From Streptococcus australis (lineage in GTDB: Bacteria > Bacillota > Bacilli > Lactobacillales > Streptococcaceae), in the NCBI RefSeq assembly GCF_015553625.1, contig NZ_JADNGY010000005.1, positions 62,001 to 126,000 of the forward strand: a stretch of 64,000 nt of DNA. Reading direction: 5' to 3'. This document shows positions 18,002 through 26,370 of the stretch, one piece after another; position 1 is the stretch's first letter; each line of letters starts with the position of its first letter. The notes beneath the pieces are model-generated. The model did no database searches and had not been told where the DNA came from. It was given only the letters and a program-made list of their open reading frames with translations. The position numbers and the translations under genes are program-made.

Positions 18002-18030
18002 AAAACTCAACTGAAATCCAGTTGGGTTTT
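18002..18030 (+). terminator. Terminator after the first dacA
   Basis: AAAACTCAACTG (18002-18013) pairs with CAGTTGGGTTTT (18019-18030, one G-U pair). It overlaps any longer reading frame of the next gene. Confidence 0.8.
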
Positions 18031-18067
18031 GTCATTGCCTCTTATATTTAAATTTGAAAGGAAACTA

Positions 18068-19231
18068 ATGAAAGCATTTCGAAATTCCTATCCTGCTTAT
18101 TTATTTTTATATAGTTTTTACTTCATGTCGACTGCTCTCTTTACGACTCTAATCTCTGTCTATCTTATCGGCCAGCAGTATTCAGCCAGTCAAGTCTCTC
18201 ATTTGGTATCAATGGCCTTTTTCCTATCCATGCTTACCCAGCCCTTATTTGGTTATATCAATGAACGATTTGGCATTGTTAAAATCACCACTTTGAGCTT
18301 GGGAGTCCTCATGGCAGGAGTGGCTGGCTTCATCTGGGCCCCTAACTACTTTTGGTTGACGATTTTTTATGGCTTGGTTTTGCTGTGTCTAAATGGGACG
18401 GCTCCCATGATGGAGGTTTTCGCTACCCAGAGTTCCTATGCTTTTGGAAAAATCCGCGTTTGGGGGACACTAGGGTATGCGGCTGGAGCGCAACTAGCTG
18501 GTTGGCTTTATGCTCATCTTAGCCCCCAGTCTGTATACTATTGTGTTTTGGTAACTATCCTTCTTAGTTTCCTCACTTTAGGAGCTATTCGTATCGACAA
18601 GACCAGTCGGGTACAGAAAGAAGCTGTATCGATCCGTCCTTTGCTCCACAATGGTCCCTATCTCTTTTTCTTACTTTTGATGGGGCTTGTGTCGGGCGTG
18701 GGCAATATTGGCCATACCTATATTCCAGCTCTCTTGATGGATAGTGGTCTCCCTGTTCAGATAGCCTCTACAGTTGTGGCCATATCTGTCGTAGTCGAAG
18801 CACCTCTCATCTTTTTCTCAGATCGTTTTATGGACCATTGGCCCTTGCGTTTACTGATTTTGCTTCCTGTGGGGATTCTCTTGCTCCAGTATTTCATCTA
18901 TGCTCTTCCAAGTCCTGTCTTCTTAAAAGTGCTGGTCACTCTGTTGGCCAAGCATACGACGGGGATGGTCTTGGTCATGGTCTCCTTACGTTTTATCTCC
19001 CAACAGGTGGATAAGAAAGATCTAGTCTTAGCAATGGCTATCCTGCAGGGAGTCCGCTATCTTGCTACCATTCTCTTGCAACCAGTAGCAGCTTTCTTTG
19101 TGGATCACGGTGGATTTTCAATGATGAGTTCCTTCTTGGTGGCTGTCCTGGTTCTCGTCCTTCTTCTAAGTATCTTTTTAAAGATGCCAAAAGGAAAATC
19201 TCCGGGTCTCTTTGGGAGTATGAAGGAGTAA
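18068..19231 (+). CDS. Major facilitator superfamily transporter (LacY/NupG-like)
   Basis: This is a 387-residue protein with about twelve hydrophobic segments and the MFS loop between helices 2 and 3 ('GYINERFG'). The general shape resembles the MFS_1-like/nucleoside and oligosaccharide proton symporter groups. I cannot name a substrate. The start at 18068 has AAAGGA 7 bases upstream, while the earlier possible start lies in the preceding terminator. It sits between two D,D-carboxypeptidase genes in the same orientation. That suggests, without proving, a cell-wall link such as uptake of muropeptide or sugar products. Confidence 0.8.
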   Translation: MKAFRNSYPAYLFLYSFYFMSTALFTTLISVYLIGQQYSASQVSHLVSMAFFLSMLTQPLFGYINERFGIVKITTLSLGVLMAGVAGFIWAPNYFWLTIFYGLVLLCLNGTAPMMEVFATQSSYAFGKIRVWGTLGYAAGAQLAGWLYAHLSPQSVYYCVLVTILLSFLTLGAIRIDKTSRVQKEAVSIRPLLHNGPYLFFLLLMGLVSGVGNIGHTYIPALLMDSGLPVQIASTVVAISVVVEAPLIFFSDRFMDHWPLRLLILLPVGILLLQYFIYALPSPVFLKVLVTLLAKHTTGMVLVMVSLRFISQQVDKKDLVLAMAILQGVRYLATILLQPVAAFFVDHGGFSMMSSFLVAVLVLVLLLSIFLKMPKGKSPGLFGSMKE

Positions 19232-19269
19232 AAAGATTAGGAAATAGTGTTTCTGAATAGAGGGACTTA

Positions 19270-19278
19270 TGCTATAAT
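19270..19278 (+). promoter_or_regulatory. Extended -10 promoter of the second DacA gene
   Basis: TGCTATAAT lies 33 bases before the ATG, with only a weak -35 (TTTCTG at 19250-19255). Confidence 0.6.
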
Positions 19279-19311
19279 GGAGAACGATGATGATGAAAGA
19301 AATGAGAGAGA

Positions 19312-20601
19312 ATGAAGTTTAAACGTGCCTTATTTGCGACACTTTCCCTTAGTTGCCTATGTTTTCCAATGCTCGTAAGGGCGGATGATCTTTACCAACA
19401 AGAAGACATCATGTCAATCACTGAAAAATCAGGGACTTCGGTGGATGAGTTTTTCCGTCCTAAGGCCGATATTGTTGTTGATGCTCACACAGGAGCGATT
19501 GTTTATGGAGATAATATTGATGTTCCTCGTGACTCTGGTAGTATGGCTAAATTGATGTCCGTCTATGTTCTTCTGAAAGCCATTCAAGAAGGGCAGCTGG
19601 ATTATGATACCCAAATTACAGCGACAGAAACAGATGTAGCAATTTCGCAAAACCAAAAGTTGAGCAATAGTCCCATTGTGGCGGGTGCTAAATACAAGGT
19701 ATCGACCCTCCTAAATATGATTTTTGTTCCTTCTTCAAGTGCTGCTACCATCATGATTGCCAATAAGGTGTCTGGAGGAGATCCGGATAAATTCTTGGAT
19801 TTGATGAACCAGCGGGCTCAGGAAATTGGAATGACCAATACCAAGTGGAACAATCCTAATGGTGCCCCAACTGCAGTCTTGGATGGCTACTATAATCCGA
19901 CACGCTATGATCAACATGCCATTAACCAAACAACAGCGAGAGATATGGCTATTTTGGCCTATCACATGGTCAATGAGTTCCCTGAAATCCTCAACTACAC
20001 CAAAAATGCCAAGATTACCCTCTTCCAAGGGACAGATTATGAAGAAACGCATGAGAATTATAATTATTCCTTAGAAGGTGGAAGGTATTCTCTTAAGGGA
20101 GCGGATGGTCTGAAAACAGGCTCTAGTCCGACCGCAGATTATAATTACACCTTGACGGTTAACCGTGGGAACCAGCGATTTGTTCAAGTCATTATGGGAG
20201 TTGGCCATTACGATGTGGAGATTGCAGAGAGCCTGCGCCACGTCATTGGAAATGCCCTGATTGAAAGACTCTATCAGGATTATGAATACAAAGAGGTGCT
20301 GCCGGCGGGGGATCACACCATTCAGGGGCAAACCTATCACTTAGAAAAACCTTTCTATGCTACGGTGAAAAGAGGGACCAATCCAGAGGTCAGTGTTCAA
20401 AATGGCCAGCTACAAATTGCAAATGGCTTGCAAACTGTTTCTCCGTCTATTCAGCAAACACAGGCTGTAAGCGCAGTACAGGCGTCCCATCAGAAGACCA
20501 CTAGCACGCGTCAAAAAGGCTGGGATCCAATGTGGCTTTTTTGCTTCCTTCCCTTCATTTTCCTAAGAATTTTCTTTAACATAAGATATAAGAGAAAATA
20601 A
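19312..20601 (+). CDS. DacA-like D,D-carboxypeptidase paralogue with altered SxN motif
   Basis: This 429-residue secreted protein is clearly related along its length to the DacA encoded at 16661-17995. A signal peptide ends near 'VRADD' (residue 24) and a hydrophobic anchor lies near the C-terminus. The nucleophile motif S77-M-A-K80 and K268-T-G270 are intact. The second motif, however, reads S141-S142-S143 in 'FVPSSSAATIM' where its neighbour has 'AVPSSNVATIM'. The loss of the asparagine would be expected to weaken or change catalysis. It may be a specialised or reduced-activity enzyme, or a penicillin-binding structural paralogue. A dispersed repeat directly after the stop codon provides its terminator. 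Confidence 0.88.
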   Translation: MKFKRALFATLSLSCLCFPMLVRADDLYQQEDIMSITEKSGTSVDEFFRPKADIVVDAHTGAIVYGDNIDVPRDSGSMAKLMSVYVLLKAIQEGQLDYDTQITATETDVAISQNQKLSNSPIVAGAKYKVSTLLNMIFVPSSSAATIMIANKVSGGDPDKFLDLMNQRAQEIGMTNTKWNNPNGAPTAVLDGYYNPTRYDQHAINQTTARDMAILAYHMVNEFPEILNYTKNAKITLFQGTDYEETHENYNYSLEGGRYSLKGADGLKTGSSPTADYNYTLTVNRGNQRFVQVIMGVGHYDVEIAESLRHVIGNALIERLYQDYEYKEVLPAGDHTIQGQTYHLEKPFYATVKRGTNPEVSVQNGQLQIANGLQTVSPSIQQTQAVSAVQASHQKTTSTRQKGWDPMWLFCFLPFIFLRIFFNIRYKRK

Positions 20602-20604
20602 AAA

Positions 20605-20784
20605 GAGAGTGGGACAGAAATCGGTCATTCATTAGAATTCGATTTCGTCGTCCCACCTCCGCACAGTTGAGTAGGGCTGTAAAAGTTGATGAAATCAGCG
20701 TAGTAGAGCCCACTCAACCACTGCGTCTTGCTCGACAATCCAAAGACAATTGAGAGGCTAGGACTTTTGTCCCAGCCTTTTTCT
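20605..20784 (+). repeat. Dispersed 180-bp repeat, copy 1 (operon-end element)
   Basis: This copy begins GAGAGTGGGACAG and ends with a terminator hairpin (AGGCTAGGAC, TTTT, GTCCCAGCCT, T5). Internal dyads are GTGGGAC/GTCCCAC, TTGAGTAGGGCT/AGAGCCCACTCAA and a small stem around GATGAAATC. Near-identical copies occur at 30751-30932 (same orientation) and 50300-50483 (inverted). The following bases 20785-20897 hold no gene that I can recognise. Confidence 0.93.
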
Positions 20785-20897
20785 TGTAGTGAAACAACTG
20801 AACAACCAGTTTTAGGTAGGAGAGAAGTAGTGCTAGAGCAGTGGGGGCCTCCATATTCGGATATTATTTCACAAACTATCATGAACTAGTAATTGAT

Positions 20898-20926
20898 TTG
20901 ACGATAAAATTATTTGATGGTAAAAT
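20898..20926 (+). promoter_or_regulatory. Promoter of the first lipoprotein gene
   Basis: TTGACG (20898-20903), a 17-base spacer and TAAAAT (20921-20926) are present. Confidence 0.8.
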
Positions 20927-20957
20927 GGACTCGAATCAATATTAAAGGAGTTATCAA

Positions 20958-21509
20958 ATGAAAAAATTGATTTTATCTACTACCGCTTTATTGGCAGTTG
21001 CTTCGCTTGCGGCTTGTTCAGGTAAGCAAGAAGTAAAAACCGAAGCTTCTTCATCTACTGAGAAGACAGAAAAGGTAACAAGCAAATCTTCTAGCTCATC
21101 AAAGGCAGAAAAGACTTCTTCTAATACTAACTCTCAAACAACAAATGATATCTTCCCATCAGACGAAGAGCTTGAAAAATTAAAAACAGTTGGTGATTTT
21201 AAAAAGTGCTTCGCAAAAATCGTGGATGAATCCAATCGCCTGATGACTGAATCGATGGAATCTCTTCCTGAAAGTGCCAAAGAGTCATTTGCTCAAGTAG
21301 CAGATACGCTTAAGGAGACTCTTGCACAAACTAAGGAAGCCTTCAATAAAGCTGTTGAGCGTTATGGGGATGATAATGCGGAAGTTCCAAAAGAGTTTCG
21401 TGAAACCTTTATTGAACAGTTGAAGGATGCTCGCGACTCTGCCAAAGACTCATCAGAGTCACCAGTTGACCAAGACTCAGACGATGAAGATAGCGATTCA
21501 GATGAATAA
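20958..21509 (+). CDS. Lipoprotein of unknown function (paralogue 1)
   Basis: This 183-residue secreted lipoprotein has a signal peptide with the lipobox 'SLAAC', so C20 would be lipidated. A serine/threonine/lysine-rich spacer runs to about residue 65. A predicted helical domain follows, beginning 'SDEELEKLKTVGDFK' and containing repeated heptad-like stretches. The tail after residue 160 is extremely acidic and rich in aspartate and serine. I do not recognise the family. The next gene encodes a protein of almost the same length and architecture that shares the pattern 'DEELE-ARTVGDFK-L', so the pair arose by duplication. It has its own promoter and terminator. Confidence 0.8.
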   Translation: MKKLILSTTALLAVASLAACSGKQEVKTEASSSTEKTEKVTSKSSSSSKAEKTSSNTNSQTTNDIFPSDEELEKLKTVGDFKKCFAKIVDESNRLMTESMESLPESAKESFAQVADTLKETLAQTKEAFNKAVERYGDDNAEVPKEFRETFIEQLKDARDSAKDSSESPVDQDSDDEDSDSDE

Positions 21510-21552
21510 ATAGATTGGTAGCATTGGACTTTTTGTCAAAAGCTAAATCGAT

Positions 21553-21587
21553 AGACCGGAGATAGACTGATCTCTGGTCTTTTTTTA
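21553..21587 (+). terminator. Terminator between the two lipoprotein genes
   Basis: AGACCGGAGAT (21553-21563) pairs with ATCTCTGGTCT (21570-21580) with one G-U pair, then T7. Confidence 0.9.
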
Positions 21588-21669
21588 AAGAATCAGGGGA
21601 CAGGTATGAATTGACGGCAACCTGGCTTGATGCTAGAATGGTAGTGGAATGATAAAAAGGAGAGATTGA

Positions 21670-22224
21670 ATGAAAAAAAGACTATTATCAATGGCTGCTT
21701 TATTGGGAGCGCTTGGGCTAGTAGCCTGCTCGAATCAAGAAGGGACCTCGTCCAGTGAAAAGTCAGTTCAGAAAACAACCCAGTCTTCTAGCGCTTCTCA
21801 GGGCAAGAAAGTGACCAGCTTGAAAGGATCCACAGAGTCTCCTTTTGTTTTGTATACAGATGAGGAACTTGAAAATGCCAGAACGGTTGGGGATTTTAAA
21901 GCTCTCTATGCTTTGATGACGGACCGAACAGTTGCTCATTCGGAAGAAGCAGGAGCATCCCTAACGGGCTCTGCAAAAGAGACCTATGAGACTTACCTGA
22001 AAGACTTGAAGGAGAAAATGGAAACGAGCAAGGCCCGTTTTAATGAATTCATGGATACGATAGGGCCTGAAGACACCGAGGTCCCGGAAGCTACTCGTGC
22101 AACCATTGTTGAAAAATTTGAAACGGCTCGAAAACAAGCTGAAGCATCTGAAAATGAGACCTCCCCATCATCGGAAACTCCCGATCCGGCATCAGGCGAG
22201 AAAACGAGTGAGTCAGATCAATAA
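21670..22224 (+). CDS. Lipoprotein of unknown function (paralogue 2)
   Basis: This 184-residue lipoprotein has the lipobox 'GLVAC' (C20), a serine/threonine/lysine spacer to about residue 55, and a helical domain starting 'TDEELENARTVGDFKAL' that ends near residue 155. A glutamate/serine/proline-rich tail follows. Length, domain order and the 'VGDFK', 'LTGSAKETYE' and 'PEDTEVPEATRATIVEKFE' blocks correspond to the previous gene. Overall identity is modest, so the duplication is old. AAAGGAGAG precedes the ATG. No function is known to me. The surface location and charged tail suggest an extracellular binding or envelope role, which is speculation. Confidence 0.8.
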   Translation: MKKRLLSMAALLGALGLVACSNQEGTSSSEKSVQKTTQSSSASQGKKVTSLKGSTESPFVLYTDEELENARTVGDFKALYALMTDRTVAHSEEAGASLTGSAKETYETYLKDLKEKMETSKARFNEFMDTIGPEDTEVPEATRATIVEKFETARKQAEASENETSPSSETPDPASGEKTSESDQ

Positions 22225-22296
22225 GCGGGGGACGTTATGTAAAGTCTCGTCTAGGATGAATGCACATTCACTTTACATGTAAATAAGATCATATCT

Positions 22297-22321
22297 AAAA
22301 AAGGAGCTTGCCTCCTTTTTT
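22297..22321 (+). terminator. Terminator after the second lipoprotein gene
   Basis: AAAAAAGGAG (22297-22306) pairs with CTCCTTTTTT (22312-22321). Confidence 0.8.
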
Positions 22322-22350
22322 TCTGTCTCCCTTATATAAGTATCCCCTAT

Positions 22351-22358
22351 TACGAATT
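22351..22358 (+). promoter_or_regulatory. com-box (ComX/SigX promoter) of coiA
   Basis: TACGAATT, 21 bases before the coiA ATG, matches the streptococcal late-competence promoter element TACGAATA in seven of eight positions. This is the only such site I found next to a gene start in the window. Confidence 0.8.
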
Positions 22359-22378
22359 ATATAAGTGGAGGTGATGAA

Positions 22379-23329
22379 ATGTTTATTGCGGCTGATGCAA
22401 AGCAACAGCGTTGGAATTGTTTGGAGAAGGTTCCGATGAAAAAGGAGGGTCCCTTTTTCTGTCTCCTGTGTGGAAAGGAAGTCATCTTAAAGAAAGGGCC
22501 TGTGATGCGTCCGCATTTTGCCCACGTCAACCTAGAAGCTTGCCCCTTCCATCATGAAACGGAGAGTCCAGAGCATTTGGAGTTAAAGCTGGCACTTTAT
22601 CAATGGGCCAAGCAACACTCCAATGCTGAAGTGGAAAGTCCTCTGCAGGCTTTCCAACAGATTGCGGATATTCTCCTTCCAGATCAAAAGCTTGCCTTAG
22701 AAGTGCAATGTAGTTCCTTATCCATGGAGCGTTTAAAAGAACGGAGCGATGCCTATCGCAAGCATGGTTATCAAGTTTACTGGTTGCTAGGGAAAAACTT
22801 ATGGCTCAAGAAAAGCCTGTCAGCTCTGCAAGAAGGTTTTGTCTATTTTAGCCAAAATAGGGGCTTTCATCTCTGGGAGTTGGACCTAGAGCAGCAGGAA
22901 GTTCGGCTCCACTATCTGATCCATCAAGACTTGCGAGGGCGTCTTCATTATCGGACTCAATATTTTCCTTTTTATGGAGGGAATTTGTTAGATGTTTTGC
23001 GGACCCCCTATGCCCAACAAGGCTTGCAACGAATGACGGTCTCTCTAGACAGACAGTTTAAGGACTATCTTCGTCAGCAGTTGTATTACCGGCATCCTAA
23101 GTGGATGGCCCTTCAGGAACAACTCTATCTGAAAGGAAAGCATCTCCTGGAATTGGACTTGGAAGCCTTTTATCCCCTTTGTCGGCCACTGAAGTCTAGG
23201 AATTTTATTCAGATTAGGGGAGACTGGCAAGCCTATTATCAGAACTTTATGACCTACTATCGTTCAACTGGAATGAAAGCGACGCAGACTCTTTATTCAC
23301 CTCGTTTTTATCAGAACTGGAAAGCTTAA
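22379..23329 (+). CDS. coiA: Competence protein CoiA
   Basis: CoiA is a late-competence cytoplasmic protein needed for recombination of incoming single-stranded DNA in streptococci. It has 316 residues. The N-terminal part has a zinc-finger-like region with 'CLLCGKEVILKKGPVMRPHFAH'-type residues (two CxxC-spaced cysteines, then HFAH). A restriction-nuclease-like core follows ('IADILLPDQKLALEVQCSS'), with a helical C-terminal half. A GGAGGTG site precedes the ATG. The com-box upstream means transcription by the alternative sigma factor ComX during competence. A hairpin (23363-23387, ATTTCAGC arms) follows but lacks a T-run. Confidence 0.93.
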   Translation: MFIAADAKQQRWNCLEKVPMKKEGPFFCLLCGKEVILKKGPVMRPHFAHVNLEACPFHHETESPEHLELKLALYQWAKQHSNAEVESPLQAFQQIADILLPDQKLALEVQCSSLSMERLKERSDAYRKHGYQVYWLLGKNLWLKKSLSALQEGFVYFSQNRGFHLWELDLEQQEVRLHYLIHQDLRGRLHYRTQYFPFYGGNLLDVLRTPYAQQGLQRMTVSLDRQFKDYLRQQLYYRHPKWMALQEQLYLKGKHLLELDLEAFYPLCRPLKSRNFIQIRGDWQAYYQNFMTYYRSTGMKATQTLYSPRFYQNWKA

Positions 23330-23402
23330 ATTTCTGTCAATCAAATACCCCCAAATGGTAATATTTCAGCAGAATAAAAGCTGAAATAGACGCGCAAAAC
23401 TA

Positions 23403-23430
23403 TTTACTTTAGTTAGAAAAGAGGTATAAT
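23403..23430 (+). promoter_or_regulatory. Promoter of the small conserved gene
   Basis: TTTACT (23403-23408), a 16-base spacer and TATAAT (23425-23430) are present. Confidence 0.6.
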
Positions 23431-23497
23431 ATACCTAAAAACGAAAGCGAACAAACAAAGAAGAATCTGAAGTATTGGAAGGAGGAATTGAAAAAAT

Positions 23498-23707
23498 ATG
23501 AAGATTAAACATATTTTACAGTTACCCTTCGGGACGTCTATCAATTTAGACGAGAATGTCCCCGAATCCGGAGTAGTGGGCAAGTTTTTGACCGTTGATT
23601 TTGAAAATTACTATAAAGTTGTGGGAGCTCCGACGAACATTTTTTCAGAGGTCTTGATTTCAAAAGCAGAAATGTTGACGGAAGGTCAAGAAGTTCATTT
23701 TGTATAA
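23498..23707 (+). CDS. Small protein of unknown function
   Basis: This 69-residue protein, beginning 'MKIKHILQLPFGTSINLD', has no signal peptide or membrane segment and contains one aromatic stretch ('DFENYYKVVG'). It has a good AAGGAGG ribosome site about 14 bases upstream, its own promoter and a terminator, so I regard it as real. I do not recognise a family. It stands alone between coiA and pepF, and nothing in the context suggests a role. Confidence 0.7.
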   Translation: MKIKHILQLPFGTSINLDENVPESGVVGKFLTVDFENYYKVVGAPTNIFSEVLISKAEMLTEGQEVHFV

Positions 23708-23711
23708 AAAT

Positions 23712-23742
23712 AAGTACTTAGATAATAATCTAGGTGCTTTTT
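23712..23742 (+). terminator. Terminator before pepF
   Basis: AAGTACTTAGAT pairs with ATCTAGGTGCTT around AATA, then T5. It directly abuts the extended -10 (TGTTAGAAT) of the pepF promoter. Confidence 0.75.
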
Positions 23743-23775
23743 ATGTTAGAATAGAAGCATTGGAGGATTTTTGTA

Positions 23776-25578
23776 ATGGTAAAACAACGAAATGAAATTG
23801 ATGAAAAATACCAATGGGATTTGTCGACCATTTTTGCGACAGACCAAGCATGGGAAGAAGAAGCAACTGCCTTAGCTGCAGCTATTAAAGATGCTGCCCA
23901 TTTTGCAGGCTCTTTATTGTCTTCTCCAGCCAACCTATTAGAAACCACAGAAGTTTATTTGGACTTGAGCCGTCGTTTGGAGAAGGTTTATGTCTACGCT
24001 CATATGAAGAATGACCAGGACACACGCGTAGCCAAATACCAAGAATTCCAATCAAAAGCCATGTCCCTTTACAGCCTTTTAGGGGAGACCTTTGCCTTCT
24101 ACGAACCAGAATTTATGGAGATCACCGAAGAGCAATATACCAACTTCTTGAAAGAAGTCCCTGCCCTAGAAGCTTATGCTCATTACTTTGATAAATTACT
24201 CAAAACCAAAGAGCATGTCCTTTCTCAAAAAGAAGAAGAATTGTTAGCAGGAGCGGGTGAAATCTTCGCTGCAGCGGGTGAAACTTTTGAGATTTTGGAC
24301 AATGCAGATATCGTCTTCCCGATGGTGAAGGATGACCAAGGCCAAGAAGTACAGTTGACCCATGGAAACTATATCTCTTTGGTAGAGTCGAAGGACCGCC
24401 AAGTCCGTAAGGAAGCTTACCAAGCCTTGTATGGTGTCTACGAACAGTACCAACACACCTATGCTAAGACTCTTCAGACCAACGTCAAGGTTCACAATTA
24501 CAATGCCAAGGTTCGCAAATTCTCAAGTGCGCGTGAGGCAGCTCTTTCTGCTAACTTTATCCCAGAAAGCGTCTATGATAGTTTGGTAGAAGCGGTGAAC
24601 AAGCACTTGCCTTTGTTGCAACGGTACGTGAAACTCCGCTCAAAAATCTTGGGAATTGAAGATTTGAAGATGTATGATGTCTACACGCCATTATCTTCTA
24701 CCGATTACAAGTTCACCTATGAAGAAGCTCTTGCCAAGTCTGAGCAGGCTTTGGCGGTGCTTGGCGATGACTACCTATCACGCGTGAAGCGGGCCTTCAC
24801 TGAACGTTGGATCGACGTCCATGTCAACCAAGGAAAACGTTCAGGGGCTTATTCAGGTGGATCGTACGACACCAATGCCTTTATGTTGTTGAACTGGCAA
24901 GATACATTGGACAATCTCTTCACCTTGGTGCATGAGACCGGCCACAGTATGCACTCCAGCTATACCCGTGAAACCCAACCTTATGTTTATGGGGATTATT
25001 CTATTTTCCTTGCTGAGATTGCATCTACAACCAATGAAAATATCTTGACTGAGCAATTGCTAGCTGAAGTAGAAGATGATGAAACCCGTTTTGCCATTCT
25101 CAACCACTTCTTGGATGGCTTCCGTGGTACAGTCTTCCGTCAAACCCAGTTTGCGGAGTTTGAACATGCGATTCACAAGGCTGACCAAGAAGGACAAGTC
25201 TTGACCAGCGAATTCTTGAATGAGTTGTATGCAGACTTGAACGAGAAATACTATGGTCTTTCAAAAGAAGATAACCCAGAAATCCAATACGAATGGGCTC
25301 GCATTCCTCATTTCTACTATAACTACTATGTTTTCCAATATTCAACTGGTTTTGCAGCAGCCTCTGCCTTGGCTGAGAAAATTGTGCATGGAACACAGGA
25401 AGATAAGGACAAATACCTAGAATATTTGAAGGCTGGAAATTCGGATTATCCACTCAACGTGATCCGCAAGGCGGGTGTCGATATGGAAAAAGAAGACTAC
25501 CTCAATGCAGCCTTTGAAGTCTTTGAACGTCGTCTCAATGAATTTGAGGCCCTGGTTGAAAAATTAGGATTGGCCTAA
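23776..25578 (+). CDS. pepF: Oligoendopeptidase F
   Basis: This is a cytoplasmic M3B zinc metallopeptidase that cuts oligopeptides of roughly 7-17 residues, providing amino acids and degrading signal peptides. It has 600 residues, the usual length. The zinc-binding HExxH lies in '[16 protein letters not shown]', with a downstream glutamate in '[11 protein letters not shown]'. '[20 protein letters not shown]' near the C-terminus is typical of the family. A GGAGG site lies 10 bases before the ATG. An O-methyltransferase gene starts two bases after its stop, implying one transcript. Confidence 0.96.
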   Translation: MVKQRNEIDEKYQWDLSTIFATDQAWEEEATALAAAIKDAAHFAGSLLSSPANLLETTEVYLDLSRRLEKVYVYAHMKNDQDTRVAKYQEFQSKAMSLYSLLGETFAFYEPEFMEITEEQYTNFLKEVPALEAYAHYFDKLLKTKEHVLSQKEEELLAGAGEIFAAAGETFEILDNADIVFPMVKDDQGQEVQLTHGNYISLVESKDRQVRKEAYQALYGVYEQYQHTYAKTLQTNVKVHNYNAKVRKFSSAREAALSANFIPESVYDSLVEAVNKHLPLLQRYVKLRSKILGIEDLKMYDVYTPLSSTDYKFTYEEALAKSEQALAVLGDDYLSRVKRAFTERWIDVHVNQGKRSGAYSGGSYDTNAFMLLNWQDTLDNLFTLVHETGHSMHSSYTRETQPYVYGDYSIFLAEIASTTNENILTEQLLAEVEDDETRFAILNHFLDGFRGTVFRQTQFAEFEHAIHKADQEGQVLTSEFLNELYADLNEKYYGLSKEDNPEIQYEWARIPHFYYNYYVFQYSTGFAAASALAEKIVHGTQEDKDKYLEYLKAGNSDYPLNVIRKAGVDMEKEDYLNAAFEVFERRLNEFEALVEKLGLA

Positions 25579-25579
25579 G

Positions 25580-26293
25580 ATGGTAGAGTCTTACAGTAAA
25601 AATGCCAACCACAATATGCGCCGCCCAGTTGTCAAGGAGGAAATTGTCTCTTTCATGCGGGAGCGCCAAGCGCCGGTAACGGATGCTTTAAAGGAGCTAG
25701 AAGAATTTGCTCGACGGGAAAATATTCCCATCATCCCTCATGAAACGGTTGCTTTCTTTCGTCTCTTTTTGCAGACCATGCAACCCAAGTCAATCTTAGA
25801 AATTGGGACAGCAATCGGCTTTTCGGCCCTCTTGATGGCAGAGCAAGTGCCTGATGCAAGGATTACAACCATTGATCGCAACGAGGAAATGATTGGTTTT
25901 GCCAAGGAAAACTTTGCTCGTTTTGATCAACGTAACCAAATCACCCTCTTAGAAGGGGATGCGGTCGATCTGCTGGAGCATATCGAGCAACGCTTTGACT
26001 TGATTTTTATGGATTCGGCTAAGTCCAAGTACATCGTCTTTCTTCCAGAAGTTCTCAAACGGTTGGAAGTTGGGGGAGTGGTGATTTTAGACGATATCTT
26101 CCAAGGGGGAGATGTAGCACGTGATATTATGGAAGTCCGTCGTGGACAACGCACCATCTATCGAGGTTTGCAACGTCTTTTTGACGCCACTTTGGACCAT
26201 CCTGGCTTGACGGCCAGTCTGATTCCGCTCGGTGATGGCATTCTCATGATCCGTAAAAACGAGGAAGAGATTTCCTTGCCGACAGAAGAGTAG
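25580..26293 (+). CDS. SAM-dependent O-methyltransferase (family 3, TrmR/YrrM-like)
   Basis: This 237-residue class I methyltransferase has the SAM-binding glycine motif in 'ILEIGTAIGFSALLMA', the acidic residue in 'TIDRNEEM', and the metal-binding aspartates of the O-methyltransferase 3 family ('LIFMDSAKSKY', 'GGVVILDDIFQGG'). Close relatives include caffeoyl-CoA-type enzymes and B. subtilis TrmR, which methylates a wobble uridine derivative in tRNA. A tRNA role is plausible but unproven here. Its ATG lies one base after the pepF stop, so translation is probably coupled. The same pepF-methyltransferase-prsA order occurs in other streptococci. Confidence 0.88.
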   Translation: MVESYSKNANHNMRRPVVKEEIVSFMRERQAPVTDALKELEEFARRENIPIIPHETVAFFRLFLQTMQPKSILEIGTAIGFSALLMAEQVPDARITTIDRNEEMIGFAKENFARFDQRNQITLLEGDAVDLLEHIEQRFDLIFMDSAKSKYIVFLPEVLKRLEVGGVVILDDIFQGGDVARDIMEVRRGQRTIYRGLQRLFDATLDHPGLTASLIPLGDGILMIRKNEEEISLPTEE

Positions 26294-26370
26294 CTTTTAG
26301 TCTTATTTAAGTTATCCTTTTGAATTTGTGGTAAAATAGAAGCAGTGAATTTTAGAATGGAGAAATAAAC

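Noticed and set aside
20625..20882. Minus-strand frame sharing a C-terminal segment with another frame at 30525-30884
   Set aside because: The shared peptide is just the translation of the dispersed repeat copies, which explain the similarity.
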